A stretch of DNA of 64,000 nucleotides from Platerodrilus igneus (GCA_036346225.1 JARFIW010000115.1:2134501-2198500); one strand, 5' to 3'. Counted from the stretch's first letter, positions 1 to 14,104 are shown. Translations and numbers: made by a program. The notes: a model not told the origin generated them from the sequence alone.

Positions 1-1000
1 AAAACGCCATAAAACAGAAAATGTTTTTTATTTTCGAGATTTTAGGTTTTTACAAAATCACAATACGAAACGCGCAAAACTGCGATAAAACATAAAATAA
101 TTTCCCTTTTCGATATTTTACGTTATTCCTAAAATCACGACACGAAAAGTGCAAAAACGCGATAAAACAGAACAAGATTTTTATTTTCGAGATACTAGGT
201 TTTTTACGAAATTACAATACGAAACGTGCAAAACCGCGATAAAACATAAAATAATTTCTATTTTCGGTATGTTACGTTTTTCATAAAACCACTACACGAA
301 ACGTGCAAAAACGCCATAAAACAGAAAATGTTTTTACTTTCGAGATTTTAGGTTTTTTACAAAATCACAATACGAAACGGGCAAAACCGCGATAAAACAA
401 AAATAATGTCCATTTTCGATATTTTACGTTATTCCTAAAATCACGACACGAAACGTGCAAAAACGCCATAAAACAGAAATTGATTTTTTTTCTAGATATC
501 AGGTTTTTTACAAAATCACAATACGAAACAAACAAAATACCGTAATAAAACATAAAATAATTTTTATTTTTGATATTTTACGTTTTTCATAAAACAACGA
601 CACGAAACGTGCAAAAAGGCGTTAAAACATAAAAGATTTTCTATATTGAGGATTTTAGGTTTTTTACAAAATCTCAATAAGAAACGTGCAAAACCGCGAT
701 AACACAAAATAATTTCAATTTTTGATATTTTACGTATTTCTTAAATTCACGACACGAAACGTGCAAAAACGCCATAAAACAAAAAATGATTGTATTTTCG
801 AGATTTTTAGATTTTTCACAAAATCTCAATACGAAACGTGCAAAACCGCGATAAAACATAAATTAAATTCAGTTTTCGATATTTTCGTTTTTCATAAATT
901 CATGACACGAAACGTGCAAAAACGCCATAAAACAGAAAATGATTTTTATTTTCGTTATTTAAAGTTTTTCATAAAACCACGACACGAAACGTATAAAATC
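1..1000. repeat. ~153-bp dimeric AT-rich tandem array (continues left of window)
   Basis: Landmark ACACGAAACGTGCAAAA recurs (with small changes) at about 140, 294, 446, 600, 752 and 905, spacing 152-154 bp. Between these lies a related half-unit (AATACGAAACGTGCAAAACC at about 370 and 831), so each period is a dimer of two diverged ~76-bp monomers. Monomers carry a small CACG-AAA-CGTG dyad. The array stops abruptly near 1000, where the next family begins with no linker. The short reading frames here are repeat shadows. Confidence 0.93.
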
Positions 1001-4000
1001 GCGCGCTTATAACCGGTTCGCGTAATTAACTACAAGAGGCGTTCTTTACAAGTCCATAACAAGGAATTCTGCGCAATTCTGCATGCTATTTCACAGCTTG
1101 GGGTCGTACCTGATATTACATGCTTACTTCTTGTTAAAGTTGTCAAAAATACCGGTTCAAAGAGTGTTTAAGAACCGGTTACATAAATAAATTTGAAGTA
1201 CGAAAGGATTTCGTTACAAGTCCTTTAGAAAGATAACTTCAAACTACATCGTAGTGTTGCAAGTTATTTCACATCTTCGAGTCGTACCTCAAATTACATG
1301 CTTACAGCTTGTTAAAGCTGACAAAAAGACTGATTTAAATGGCGTTCGTAACCGGGACACGTAGTTAATTACAAATGGCTTTTCCAGTCCTTTACAAAGA
1401 ATCGCATTAATCCACTTCGCAGTTTTGCACATTATTTCACAGTTTAGGGTAGTATCTGAGATAACATTTTAACAGCTTGTTAAAGCTACTGAAAATACCG
1501 GTTTAAAGGGCGTTTATAATCCGGTGACCTAGATAAATTTTGAAATACGAGAAGCATTCGTTACTATCTCTTTGAGAGGATAACTTGAAACTACATCGTA
1601 GTGTTACAGTCTATTTCACAATTCTGGCTCTTACTTGATACATGACTACAGCTTGCTAAAGCTCTCGAAAAGACCGGTTTAAAAAGCGCTTATAACCGGA
1701 TCAAGTAATTAACTACAAAAGGCTTTCTTTACAAGTCCAATTCAAACAATTGTATATCTACTTTGCAATTCGGCATGCTATTTCATTACATCTTAGGGTC
1801 GTACCTGAAACTACAATCTTACGGCTTGTTAAAGCTATCGAAAATACCGGTTTAAAGCGTGTTGATTAGACAGTCACATAATTCAATTTGAAATACAAGA
1901 GGCAATCGTTACTAACCCTGTAAGCTATTTCACAGCTACAGCTCCTACTTCAAATTACATGACTACAGTTTATTAAAGCTTACAGAAAGATCGGTTCATA
2001 AAGCGCATATAACCGGTTCGCGTAATTAACTACAAAAGGCTTTCTTTACAAGTCCACTTCAAAGAATTGCATTTTCTATTTGCAATTACTATTTCACAGC
2101 TCAAGGTCTTACTTGAGATTACATGCTTACAGCTTGTTAAAGCTACCGAAAATACCGGTTAAAAAAATGCTTATAACCGGTCACATAAATCAATTTGAAA
2201 TACAAGAGGCGTTCGTAACAAACCCTTAGGGATGGTATCTTAAAACCACATCGTAGTGTTGCAAGCCATTTCACACAGCTCCAGGTCTTACCTCAGATTA
2301 CACGCTTACAGCTCATTAAAGCTGAGAGAAAGAACGGTTCATAAAGCGCTCATAACCGGTTTGCGTAATTAACTACAAGAGACTTTCTTTACAAATCCAT
2401 TTCAAAAAATTGCATATCTACTACGCAATTCTGCACGTTATTTCACATCTCTGTGTCCTAATCTGAAATTATACGCTTACAGCTTGTTAAAGCTATCGGA
2501 AATACCGGTTAAAAGAGTGCTTAAGAGCTGGTCATATAAATAAATTAGAAATACGAAAAACATTCGTTACATGCCGTTTGCGAAGATAATTTAAAACCAC
2601 ATCTTAGTGAGGCAAATTATTTCACAGCTCCAGGACTTACCTGAGAATACATGCTTACAGATTATTAAAGCTGACAAAGAAACCGGTTTAAAAGGCGTTC
2701 ATAACCGGGCCACCAAAAATATCGGTTTAAAGGGCGCTTATAAGCTGATCAAGAAATAAGTTTGAAATACGAGAAAAATTTGTTACAAATCTTTTGAAAA
2801 GATAACTTAAAACCACTTCGTAGTGTTGCAAGCTATTTCACAGCTCCGGGTCGTACCTGAGGTTACATGCTTACAGCTTGTTAAAGCTCTCGGAAAGACC
2901 CGTTTAAAAAGCGCTTGCAACCGGGACACGTAATTAAATTTCTTTGCAAGCCACCTAGAAAATGGTTGCTTGAAACCATATCTCAGTTTTGCATGCTATT
3001 TCACAGCTCTGTGTCTTACCTAAGATTACTTGCTTACAGCTTGTTAAATCTTTAGGAAGTACCGGTTTAAGAAGTCTAAAACCGGGTCGCGTAATAAAAG
3101 TTTTTTGATAGCCATCTGGGAAAAGATTGCTTAAAAACCACATCGCAATTTCGCACGCTATTTCACACCTACGAATCTTACCTGAAATTACATGATGACA
3201 AGTTGTAAAAGCTATCAGAAAGACCGGTTTAGGAAGGGCTTGTAACCGGGTCACGTAATTAAATTTTATTGCAAGTCACCTTGGAAAAGATCGCTTGAAA
3301 CCACTTCTCAATTTTGCATGCTATTTCACAGCTTCGGATGTTACCTGACAGTACATGCTTACAGCTTGTTAAGGTTATCGGAAGGACCGGTTTAAAAAGC
3401 GCTTAAAACCGGGCCATGTAATTGAATTTCTTTGAAAGCCACATAGGAAAAGATTGCTTGAAACCACTTTAGACTCTAAGCTGTAAAATAGTGCGCGAAA
3501 CTGCAAAGTGGTTTCAAGCAATCTTTTCCTATGTGGCTTTCAAAGAAATTCAATTACATGGCCCGGTTTTAAGCGCTTTTTAAACCGGTCCTTCCGATAA
3601 CTTTAACAAGCTGTAAGCATGTACTGACTACAGCTTATTAAAGCTATAAAAAAACCGGTTTAAACAGCATTCACGCAACTAACTACAAGAGGCTTTTTTT
3701 ACACAGCTTTGCATAACCACTTCGTAATATTGCATGTTATTTCACAGTTCTGGGTCTTGCCTGAGACTACATGTTTACAGTTTGTTAAAGTTGACAGAAA
3801 GACCGGGTCACGTAGTTAATTACAAAGGTTTTCTTAAAACCACATCGTAGTGTTGCAAGCTATTTCACAGTTTCGGGTTTTACTTGACATTACATGTCTA
3901 CAGCTTGTTAAAGCTCTCGAAAATACCGGTTTAAAAAGCGCTTCTAACCGGATCAAGTAATTAACTACAAGGGGCTCTTGTTACAATTCCAATTTGAACA

Positions 4001-7000
4001 ATTGCACCCCGCTTCGCATTCTGCATGCTATTTCACAACTTATGGTCGTACCTGGGATTACATAGTGACAGCTTGTTAAAGCTATCTAAAATACCGGTCA
4101 AAAGAACACTTATGAACCGGTCACATAAATAAATTTGGTTGATTTGAAATACGAGAGCATTCGTTACAACTCCATTAGGAAGGTAACTTAAACCGCATTG
4201 TAGTGTTGCAAGTTATTTCACAGCTCCGGGGCGTACCTGAGATTACATGCTTACAGCTTGTTAAAGCTTTCGAAAACCGGTTTAAAAGCGCTTATAACCG
4301 GGTTAAATAATTAACTACAAGGGACTTTCTTTACAAGCCCATTTCAAAGAATTGCATGTCCACTTCGCACTTCTATATGCTATTTCACAGCTAGAGCCGA
4401 GCCTGAGATTACATGCTTACAGTTTGTTAAAGCTGTCAAAAATACCGGTTATAAGAGCGCTTATAAACCGGTCACATACATAAATTTGAAGTACGTGAGG
4501 CATTCGTTACAAGTCCTTTAGAAAGGATAACTTAAAACCATATCGTAGTGTTGTAAGCCATCTCAAGCTCCAGATCTTACCTCAGATTACACGCCTACAG
4601 CTCCTTAAAGCTGACAGAAAAACCGGTTTAAAAGCGCTTATCACCGGATACTTAATTAACTACCCGAAGCTTTCTTTACAATTCTACTTCAAAGAATTTC
4701 TATCTACTTTGCAATTCTGCATGCTATTCCACAACTTAAAGTCGTAACTGAGATTAGATGCTTACAGCTTGTTGAAGCAACCGAAATCGCGGTCGCTTAT
4801 AAGCCGGTCAGATAAATCAATTTGAAATAGAAGAGGCAATCGCTGCAACCCATTGGAAAGATAACATACAACCACATCATAATGTTGCAAGCCATTTCAC
4901 TGCTCCAGGTCTAACCTTAGATTTCACTCCTACAGCTCATTAAAGCTGACAGAAAGACCGGTTTAAAAAGTGCTTATAACCGGTTCGCGTAATTAACTAC
5001 AAGAGGTTTTCTTTACAAGTCCATTTCAAAGAATGGCTTATCCACTTTGCAAATCTGCATGCTATTTTACAATTCTGGGTTGTACCTGAGATTTACAGCT
5101 TGTTAAAGTTCTCGGAGAGACCGGTTTAAAATGCGCTTATAACCGGTTTACTTAATTAACTACAGGAGACTCCTTTACAAGTCCATTTCAAAGAAGTTAA
5201 TATCCACTTCGCACTTCTGTATGCTATTTCACAGCCTATGGTCGTACCTGCGATTACGTGCTAACAGCTTGTTAAAGCTACCAAAAATACAGGTTTAAAG
5301 GGCGCTTATTAACCGGTCACATAAATCAATTTGAAATACAAGAGGCAATCGTTACAATCCCTTTGGCAAGATAGCTTAAAACCGCATTGTAGTGTTGCAA
5401 ACCAGTTCACAACTCCAGGTTTTGCATCGGATTGCATGCCTACAGCTAATTAAAGCTGGCAGGAAGACCGGTTTAATAAGCGCTTATAACCGGTTCGCGT
5501 AATTAACTACACAAGGTTTTCTTTACAAGTTCACTTCAAAGAATTGCTATCTACTTCGCAATTATGCATGCTATTCTACAACTTAGTGTCGTACCTGAGA
5601 CTAATAGCTTACAACTTGTAAAAGCTATTGAAAATACCGGTTAATAAAGCGCTTATGAGTCGGTCAGATAATTAATTTTGAAATACGAGAGACGTTCGTT
5701 ACAAGTCCTTTGGGAAGACAACCTAAAACCACAAACTATTTCACAGCTCTAGGTCGTACCTGAGATTACATGCTTACAGCTTGTTAAAGCTCTCGGAAAG
5801 ACCGGTTTAAAGAGCGCTTATAACCGGAACAAATAAGTATCTACAATGGCTTTCTTTACAAGTACAATTCAAATAATTGCACATTCGCTTCGCAATTCTG
5901 TATGCTATTTTAAATTGTGGCCGTACCTGAGATTACATGCTTACAGCTTGTTAAAGTTTTCGAAAATACCGGTTAAAAGAGCGCTTATGAGCTGGTCAGA
6001 TAAATAAATTTGAAAAACGAAAAACGTTTGTTACAAGTTTGTTACATCGTAGTGTTGCAAGTTATTTCACAGCTGCAGGTCGTACCTCAGATTACATGCT
6101 TACAGCTTATCAAAGCTGTCGGAAAGACCGGTTTAAAAAGCGCTTGTAACCGGTTCGCGTAATTAACTACAAAAGTCCTTCTTTGCAAGTCCATTTCAAA
6201 GAATTGTATATCCCCTTCGCAATTCTGCATGCTATTTCACAGTTCCAGATCGTACCTGAGATTAAATGCTTACAGCTTGTTAAAGCTATTGAAAATACCG
6301 GTTAATAGGGCGCTTATGAGTCGGTCAGATAAATAAATTTGAAATACGAGAAACGTTCGTTACAAGTCCTTTGGGAAGATAACCTAAAACCACAAGCTAT
6401 TTTACAGCTCCAGGCCGTACCTGAGATTACATGCTTACAGCTTGTTAAAGCTCTCGGGAAGACCGGTTTAACAAGCGCTTATAACCGGGTTATTTAATTA
6501 ACTACAGGAGACTTTCTTTACAAGTCTATTTCCAAGAATTGCATAATCCACTTTGCAATTTTGTATACTATTTCACAGCTTAGAGCCCTACCTGAGATTA
6601 CATGTTTACAGCTTGTTAAAGCTATCGAAAATACAGGTTTAAAGAGCGTTTATTAACCGGTCACTTAAATCAATTTGAAATACAAGAAGCAATCGTTACA
6701 ACTCATTGGCAATATAACATAAAACCACATCGTAGTGTTACAAGCCATTTCACTGCTCCAGGTCTTACCTCAGATTACACGCCTACAGCTCATTAAAGCT
6801 GACAGAACGACTGGTTTAAAGAGCGCTTATAACCGGTTTGCGTAATTAACTACAAGAGGCTTTTTTTACTCCATTTCAAAGAATTGCATATTCACTTCGC
6901 AATTCTGCATGCTATTTCACAGTTCGGGTCGTACCTGAAATTACATACTTACAGCTTGTTAGAGTTCTTGGAAAGACCGGTTTAAAAAGCGCTTATAACC

Positions 7001-10000
7001 GGGTTACTTAACTAACTAGAAAAGGCTTTCTTTACAAGTCCGTTTCAAAAAATTGCACATCCGCTTCGCAATTCTACATGCTATTTCACAACTTAAGGTC
7101 GTACCTGAGATTATATGCTTACAGTTTGTTAAAGCTTTCGAAAATCCGGTTAAAAGAGAGGTTAAGAGCCGGTCAGATAAATAAACTTAAAATACAAGAA
7201 ACGTTCGTTACAAGTCTTTTGGGAAAATAACTTAAAACCACTTCGTAGTATTGCAAGTTCTTTCACAGCTTCGGATTACATGCTTGCAGCTTGTTAAAGC
7301 TCTCGGAAAAACCGGTTTAAAAAGCCATTATAACGGGATTAAGTAATTAACTACAAGGGGCTCTCTTTACAAGTCTAATTCAAACAATTGCACATCCGCT
7401 TTGCAATTCTACATGCTATTTCACAGCTTGGGAGTCGTACCTGATATTACATGCTTACAGCTTGTTAAAGTTTTCGAAAATACCGGTTCAAAGAGTGCTT
7501 ATGAACCGGTCAGATAAATAAATTTAAAATACGAGAAACGTTCGGTACAAGCACATTAGGAAGATAACTTAAAACCACTCCATAGTGTTGCAAGCTATTT
7601 CACAGCTGCGGGTCGTAACTGAGATTACATGCTTATAGCTTGTTAAAGCTCTCGAAAAGACCGGTTTAAAAAGCGCTAATAACCGGATCAAATAATTAAC
7701 TACAATAGGGTTTCCTTACAAGTGGTACATCCACTTCTCAACTGTATGCTATTTCACAACCTATGGTTGTACCTGAGTTTAAATGCTTACAGCTTGTTAA
7801 AGCTATCGAAAATACCGGGTAAGAGAGCGCTTATGAACCGGTCAGATAAACAGATTTAAAATTCGAGAAGTATTCGTTACAAGTCCTTTAGGAAGGTAAC
7901 TTCAAACTACATCGTAGTGTTGCAAGTTATTTCACAGTTCCAGGTCTTACGTGAGATTATATGCTTGCAGCTTGGTAAAGCTGACAGAAAGACCGGTTTA
8001 AAAGGCGTTTAAAACCGGGTCACCAAAAATATCGTTTAAATGGGCGTTCATAAGCCGATCACATAAATAAATTGGTAAGATAACTTAAAACCACTTTGTA
8101 GTGTTGCAAGCTATTTCACAGCTCCGGGTTGTACTTGAGATTACATGCTTACAGCTTGTTAAAGCTATCGACAATACCGGTTAAAAAAGCGCTCATCAGC
8201 CGATCAGATAAATAAATTTGAAGTACGAGAAGAGTTCGTCACAAGTCCTTTGGGAAGATAATATAAAATCACTTTCGCAGCTTCGGGTCGTAACTGAGAA
8301 TTCATGCTTACAGCTTGTTAAAGCTCCCAGAAAGACCGGTTTAAAAAACGCGTATAACCGGTTTGCGTAATTAACTATACGAGGCTTTCTTTACAAGTAG
8401 TCCATTTCAAAGAAGTCCATATCCACCTTGCAATGCTGCATGCTATTTTACAGCTCTGGGTCATGCTTGAGATTACATGCTTACAGCTTAGTAAAGCTAT
8501 CGAAAATACCGGTTAAAAGAACGCTTACAAACCGCTAAGATAAATAAATTTGGAATACGAAAAAAGTTCGTCCTTTGGGAAAATAACTTAAAATCACTTC
8601 GTGGTGTTGTAAGCTATTTCACGGCTCCGGGTCGTTCCTGAGGTTACATCTTTACAGCTAGTTAAAGTTTTCAGAAAGACCGGATTAAAAAGCGATTACA
8701 ACAAGATTACTTAATTAATTACAAGAGACTTTCTTTACAAGTCTAATGTAAAGAATTGCATATTCACTTTGTAATTCTATATACTATTTCACAGCTTAGG
8801 GTTGTACCTGAGTTTACATACTTACAGCTTGTTAAAGCTATCGAAAATACCGGTTAAAAGAGCGCTTATGGGCCGGTCAGATAAATAAATTTGAAATACG
8901 AGAAAAATTCGTTACAAATCCTTTGGGAAGGTAGCTTAAAACCACATCGTAGTGTTGTAAGCCATTTTACAGTTCCGGCTCTTACCTGATATTACATGCT
9001 TACAGCTTGCTAAAGTATTCAAAGAGACCGGTTTAAAAAGCGCTTATAACCGGATCAAGTAATTAACTGCAAGAAGCTTTTTTTACAAGTCAAATTCAAA
9101 GAATTGCATATTAATTTTGCAATCTGCATGCTATTCTACAGTTTGGGTCGTACCTGAAATCACATGCATACAGCTTGTTAAAGCTCTCAGAAAGATCGGT
9201 TTAAAAAGCGTTTATAACCGGGTTACTTAAACTACAAGATACTTTCTTTACAAGTCCACTTCAAAGAATTGCATATCCACTTCGCAATTGTGCATGCTAT
9301 TTTACAGTTCCGGGTCTTGCCTGAGATTACATGTTTACAGCTTGTTAAAGCTCTCTGAAAGACCGGTTTAAAAAGCACTTATAACCGGTTTACGTAATTA
9401 ACTAGAAAAGTCTTTCTTTACAAGTCCATTTCAAAGAATTGCACATCCACTTCGCAATTGTGTACGTTATTTCACAGCCCCGGCTCTTACCTGAAATTAC
9501 ATGCTCACAGCTTGTTAAAGCTTTCGAAAATACCGCAAGAGGCTTTCTTTACAAGTCCACTTCAAAGGATTGCATATCCACTTCGCAATTCTGCGTGTTA
9601 TTTTACAGCTCCGGGTTGTACCTGAGCTTACATGCTTACAACTTGTCAAAGCACTCGGAAAGACCGGTTTAAAAAAGCTTATAACCGATTCGCGTAATTA
9701 ACTACAAGAGGCTTTCTTTCCAAGTTCATTTCAAAGAATTGCAAATCCACTTCGCAATTCTGTATCCTATTTCAAAGCTCCGGGTCGTATCTGAGAATAC
9801 ATGCTTACAACTTGTTAAAGCTCTCGCAAAGACCGGTTTAAAAAACGTTTATAACCGGGTTACTTAGTTAACCATAAGAGACTCTCTTTACAAATCCATT
9901 TCAAAGAATTGCATATCTACTTCGCAATTCTGCATGCTATTTCACGTTCCGGGTCTTGCCTGAGATTACATGCCTACAGCTTGCTAAAGCTGACGGATAA

Positions 10001-13000
10001 ACCGGTTTAAAAAGCGCTTGTAACCGGTTCGCGTAATTAACTACAAAAAGCTTTCTTTACAAATTGCATATCCAATTCGCAATTCTGCATGCTATTTCCG
10101 TGTCGTATCTGAGAATACATGCTTACAGCTTGTTAAAGCTTTCGGAAAGACCGGAATAAAAAGCGCTTATATCCGGTTTACTTAATTAACTACAAGAGAC
10201 TTTCTTTAAAAGTCCATTTCAAAGAATTGCACATCCACTTTGCACTTCTGTATGCTATTTTTACAGCTCCGGGTTGTACCCGAGATTACACGCTTACAGC
10301 TTGTTAAAGCTCTCGACAAAACCGGTTAAAAGAGCGCTCATCAGCCGTTCAGATAAATAAATTTGAAGTACGAAAGAGTTTCGTTACAAGTCCTTTGGGA
10401 AGATAATATAAAATTACTTTGTAGTTTGCAAGCTATTTTGCAGTTCCGGGTCGTAACTGAGAATACATGCTTACAGCTTGTTAAAGCTGACAGAAAAACT
10501 GGTTTAAAAAACGTTTATAACCGGTTCGCGTTAATTAACTATAAGAGGCTTTATGTACAAGTTCCATTTCAAAGAAGTCCCTATCCACTTTGCAATGCTG
10601 CATGCTATTTTACAGCGTTGAATCGTGCCTGAGATTACATGCTTACAGCTTAGTAAAGCTATCGAAAATACCGGTTAAAAGAACGCTTATAAGCCGGTCA
10701 GATAAATAAATTTGGAATACGAGAAACGTTCGTTACAAGTCCTTTGGCAAGACCACTTAAAATCACTTCGTGGTGTTGCAAGCTACTTCACAGCTGCGGG
10801 TCGTTCTGAGGTTACCTTTTTACAGCTTGTTAAAGCTCTCGGAAAGACCGGTTTAAAAAGCGATTACAACCGGATTACTTAATTAATTACAAGAAACCTT
10901 CTTTACAAGTCCACTTCAAAGAATTGCATATCTACTTCGCACTTCTGTATGCTATTTCACAGATATTAGGGTTGTGCCTGAAACTACATGCTAATCCTTA
11001 GAGGAGATAACTTAAAACCACATCGTAGTGGTCTGACCTCATATTACATGATTACGGCTCATTGAATCTGACAGAACGACCGGTTTAGAAAGCGCTTAGA
11101 ACCGGTTCGTGTAATTAATTACAAGAGGCTTTCTTTACAAGTCTACTTCAAAGAATTGCATATCCACTTCGCAATTCTGTACGCTTTTTCACAACTCCGG
11201 CTCTTACCTGAGCTTGTTAAAGCTTTCGAAACTACCGGTTAAAAAAGCGTTTATAAGCCGGTCAGATAAATAAATTTGGAATACGGGAAGCGTTCGAAAC
11301 AAGTCCTTTGGGAAGATAACATAAAATCAGTTCGTGGTGTTGCTAGCTATTTTACAGCTTAGCGTCGTACCTGAGGTTACATGCTTACAGCTTGTTAAAG
11401 CTCTCAGAAAGACCGGTTCAAATAGCGCTTATAACCTGGTTACTTACTTATCTACAAGTGACTTTCTTTACAAGTCCATTTCAAAGAATTGCATATCCAC
11501 TTCGCACTTCTGTATGCTATTTCACAGTTCCAGGTCGTACCTGAACCTACATGCTTACAGCTTGTTAAAGATCTCGGAGAAACTGGTTTAACAAGCGCTT
11601 ATAACCGGGTTACTTAATTAACTACAAGAGACTTTCTTTTCAAGTACATTTCAAAAAAATGCATATCTATTTCCCAATTTTGCATGCTGTTTCACAGGTC
11701 CGGATCGTACCTGAAGCTACGTACTTACAGTTTGTTAAAGCTATCGAAAATTCTGGTTAAAATGGCGCTTATGAGCCGGTTAAATAAATAAGTTTGAAAT
11801 ACGAGAAACGTTCCTTACAAGTCCTTTGGGAAGATAACTTAAAATCACTTCCTAGAGTTGCAAGTCATGCTACAGCTTATTAAAGCTGACAGAAAGACCG
11901 GTTCATAAAGCGCTTATAACCGGTGTGCGTAAATAACTACAAGAAGTTTTTTATACAAGTTCATTTCAAGGAATTGCGTATTCACTGAGCAATTCTGCAC
12001 GCTCTTTCACAGCTCCGGGTCTTACCTAAGAGTACATGCTCACAGCTTGTTAAAACTTTCGAAAATACCGGTTTAAAAAGCGCTTACAACCGGATTACTT
12101 AATTAACTACAGGAGACTTTCTCTACAAGTCCATTTCAAACAATTGCATATCCGTTACGCAATTCTGTATGCAATTTCATATCTTAAGGTCTTACCTGAG
12201 ATAACATGCTTACAGCTTGTTAAAGCTTTCGAAAAAACCGGTTTAAAGGCCGCTTATTAACCGGGTACATAAATCAATTTGAAATACAAGAGGCAATCGT
12301 TACAAACTCTTTAGGAAGATAACTTAAAACCACATCGTAGTGTTGTAAGCCATTTCCCAGCTCCAGGTCTTACATGCCTGCAGCTCATTAAAGCTGATAG
12401 AAAGACCGGTTTAAAAAGCGCTTATAACCGGTTCGCGTAATTAACTACAAAAGGCTTTCTTTACAAGTCCATTTCTACGAATTGCATATCCACTGCGAAA
12501 TTCTGCTTGCTATTATACAGCTCCGGGTCGTACCTAAGATTGCATGCTAACACCTTGTTAAAGCTTTCGGAAAGACCGGTTTAATTAAGTGCTTATAACC
12601 CGGTTACTTAATTATTTACCAAGCACTTTCTTTACAAGTCCATTTCAACGAATTGCATATCCACTTCCCAATTCTGCATGCTATTTCATAGCTCTGGGTC
12701 ATACCAGAAATTACATGCTTACAGCTTGTTAAAGCTACCGAAAATACCGGTTTAAAGGCTGCTTATTAACCGGTCACATAAATCAATTTGAAACACAAGA
12801 GGCAATCGTTACAACTCATTGGGAAGATAACATAAAATCACATCGTAGTGTTGCAAGCCTTTTCACTGCTCTAGGTCTTACCTCAGATTACAAGACTACA
12901 GCTTATTAAAGCTGACAGACGAACCGGTTTGAAAAGTGCTTATAACCGGTTCACGTAATTAACTATAAGAGGTTCTCTTTATAAGTCCGAATTGCATATC

Positions 13001-13760
13001 CCCTTCGCATTTCGGCGTGCTATTCCTTAGCTCCGGAGATTACATGCTTTCAGCTCGTTAAAGCTCTCAGAAAGACCGGTTTAAAAAGCTGCTATAACCG
13101 GTTCGCGTATTTGACTACGCTAGGCTTTCTTTACAAGTCCATTACAAAGAATTGCATATTCACTTCGCAATTCTGCATGCTATTTCACAGCTTCGGGTCG
13201 TACCTGAGATTACATGCTTACGGCTTGCTAAAGCTTTCGGTAAAACCGGTTTAAAAAGCGCTTATAACCGGTTTGCGTAATTAACTACAAGAGGCTTTCT
13301 TTCCATGTTCATTTCAAAGAATTCCATATCTCCTTCGCAATTCTGCATGCTATTCCAAAGCTCCGGCTCGTACCTGAGATTACATGCTAACAGCTTGTTA
13401 AAGCTCTTGGAAAGACCGGTTTAAAAAAAGCCTATAACCGGTTCGCGTAATTAACTATAAGAGGCTTTCTTTACAAGTCTATTTCAAAGAATTTCATATC
13501 CACTGCGCAATTCGGCAAGTTATTTCACAGTTTCGGTTCTTACCTGAGATTTCATGCCTACAACTTGTTAAAGCTGACAGAAAGACCGGTTTAAAAGGCG
13601 CTCATAACCGGGTCACCGAAAATATCGATTTAAATGGCGCCTATAAATAAATTTGAAATAGGAGAAGCATCAGTTACAAGCCCTTTGGGAAGATATCTGA
13701 AAACCACATCGTATTGTTGCAAGCTGTTTTACAGCTCCTGGCCTTACCTGAGATTACATG
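1001..13760. repeat. ~168-bp tandem satellite with conserved dyads
   Basis: About 75 monomers. Landmark TTACAGCTTGTTAAAGCT recurs roughly every 165-170 bp (for example 9001, 9169, 9336, ~9506). Two monomer classes are mixed and often alternate: one with TAATTAACTACAAGAGGC and one with AGATAAATAAATTTGAAATA. Nearly every monomer has ACCGGTT and AACCGGT flanking a central AAGCGCTT, and a CAGCTT-GTTA-AAGCTG hairpin. Divergence between neighbours is moderate, so the array is not freshly homogenised. I see no gene in it; the ORFs of 60-100 codons are translated repeat. Confidence 0.95.
3349..3626. repeat. Near-perfect 122-bp inverted repeat with 34-nt spacer
   Basis: Bases 3349-3470 are the reverse complement of 3505-3626 with one mismatch that I can find (AAGGTT against AACTTT read in reverse as AAAGTT). 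The spacer is 3471-3504. Each arm holds most of one 168-bp-family monomer. On both sides the array continues in the forward orientation, so only one monomer is flipped. Confidence 0.92.
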
Positions 13761-13903
13761 CCTGTCATAAATCACGCACATCACACGCTTTTACATAAAA
13801 ATAAACTCTATTTAACTAACTTAATAATGACATTCATTTACAAATCTTAATTAGCACCAACCCTAGGTGTGACACCCTTATTGCACAGCCCATTTTTAAA
13901 CTG
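13761..13903 (-). other. Putative 3' UTR of the ABCB gene (non-repeat strip)
   Basis: This is about 143 bp of AT-rich, non-repeat sequence between the stop codon and the 168-bp satellite. I find no AATAAA or ATTAAA on the minus strand, only near matches (for example CAATAAG near 13880). The cleavage site could use a variant signal or lie inside the satellite. Confidence 0.45.
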
Positions 13904-14104
13904 TTAGCTTGACACATTTTGTAAGCGATGGAGCATGTAATAAACACCCTTTTTCTGGATCAGTTGGGCGTGGTTTCCCATTTCGCACACGCGCCCTTGA
14001 TTGATGACGCATATTACGTCAGAGCCTATGATTGTTGATAACCTGTGGGCGATGGTTATACAAGTTCGTCCCTTTTTGGCGTTATCAAGTGCTTCTTGCA
14101 CCAC
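13904..14104 (-). CDS. ABCB1-like: Exon 17: NBD2 H-loop and C-terminus
   Basis: It encodes [40 protein letters not shown] and [20 protein letters not shown], then LQNVSS and a TAA stop (13904-13906). The H-loop His is present. The C-terminus ends where ABCB proteins normally do (YY.L..LQ), so this is the true 3' coding end. The acceptor is ttttag|gtg. Confidence 0.95.
   Translation of the reverse strand: MVQEALDNAKKGRTCITIAHRLSTIIGSDVICVINQGRVCEMGNHAQLIQKKGVYYMLHRLQNVSS

Noticed and set aside
722..3254. Small ORFs of 60-100 codons in the leftmost arrays
   Set aside because: They are repeat translations with no domain, no splice context, and the same residues recurring with the repeat period.
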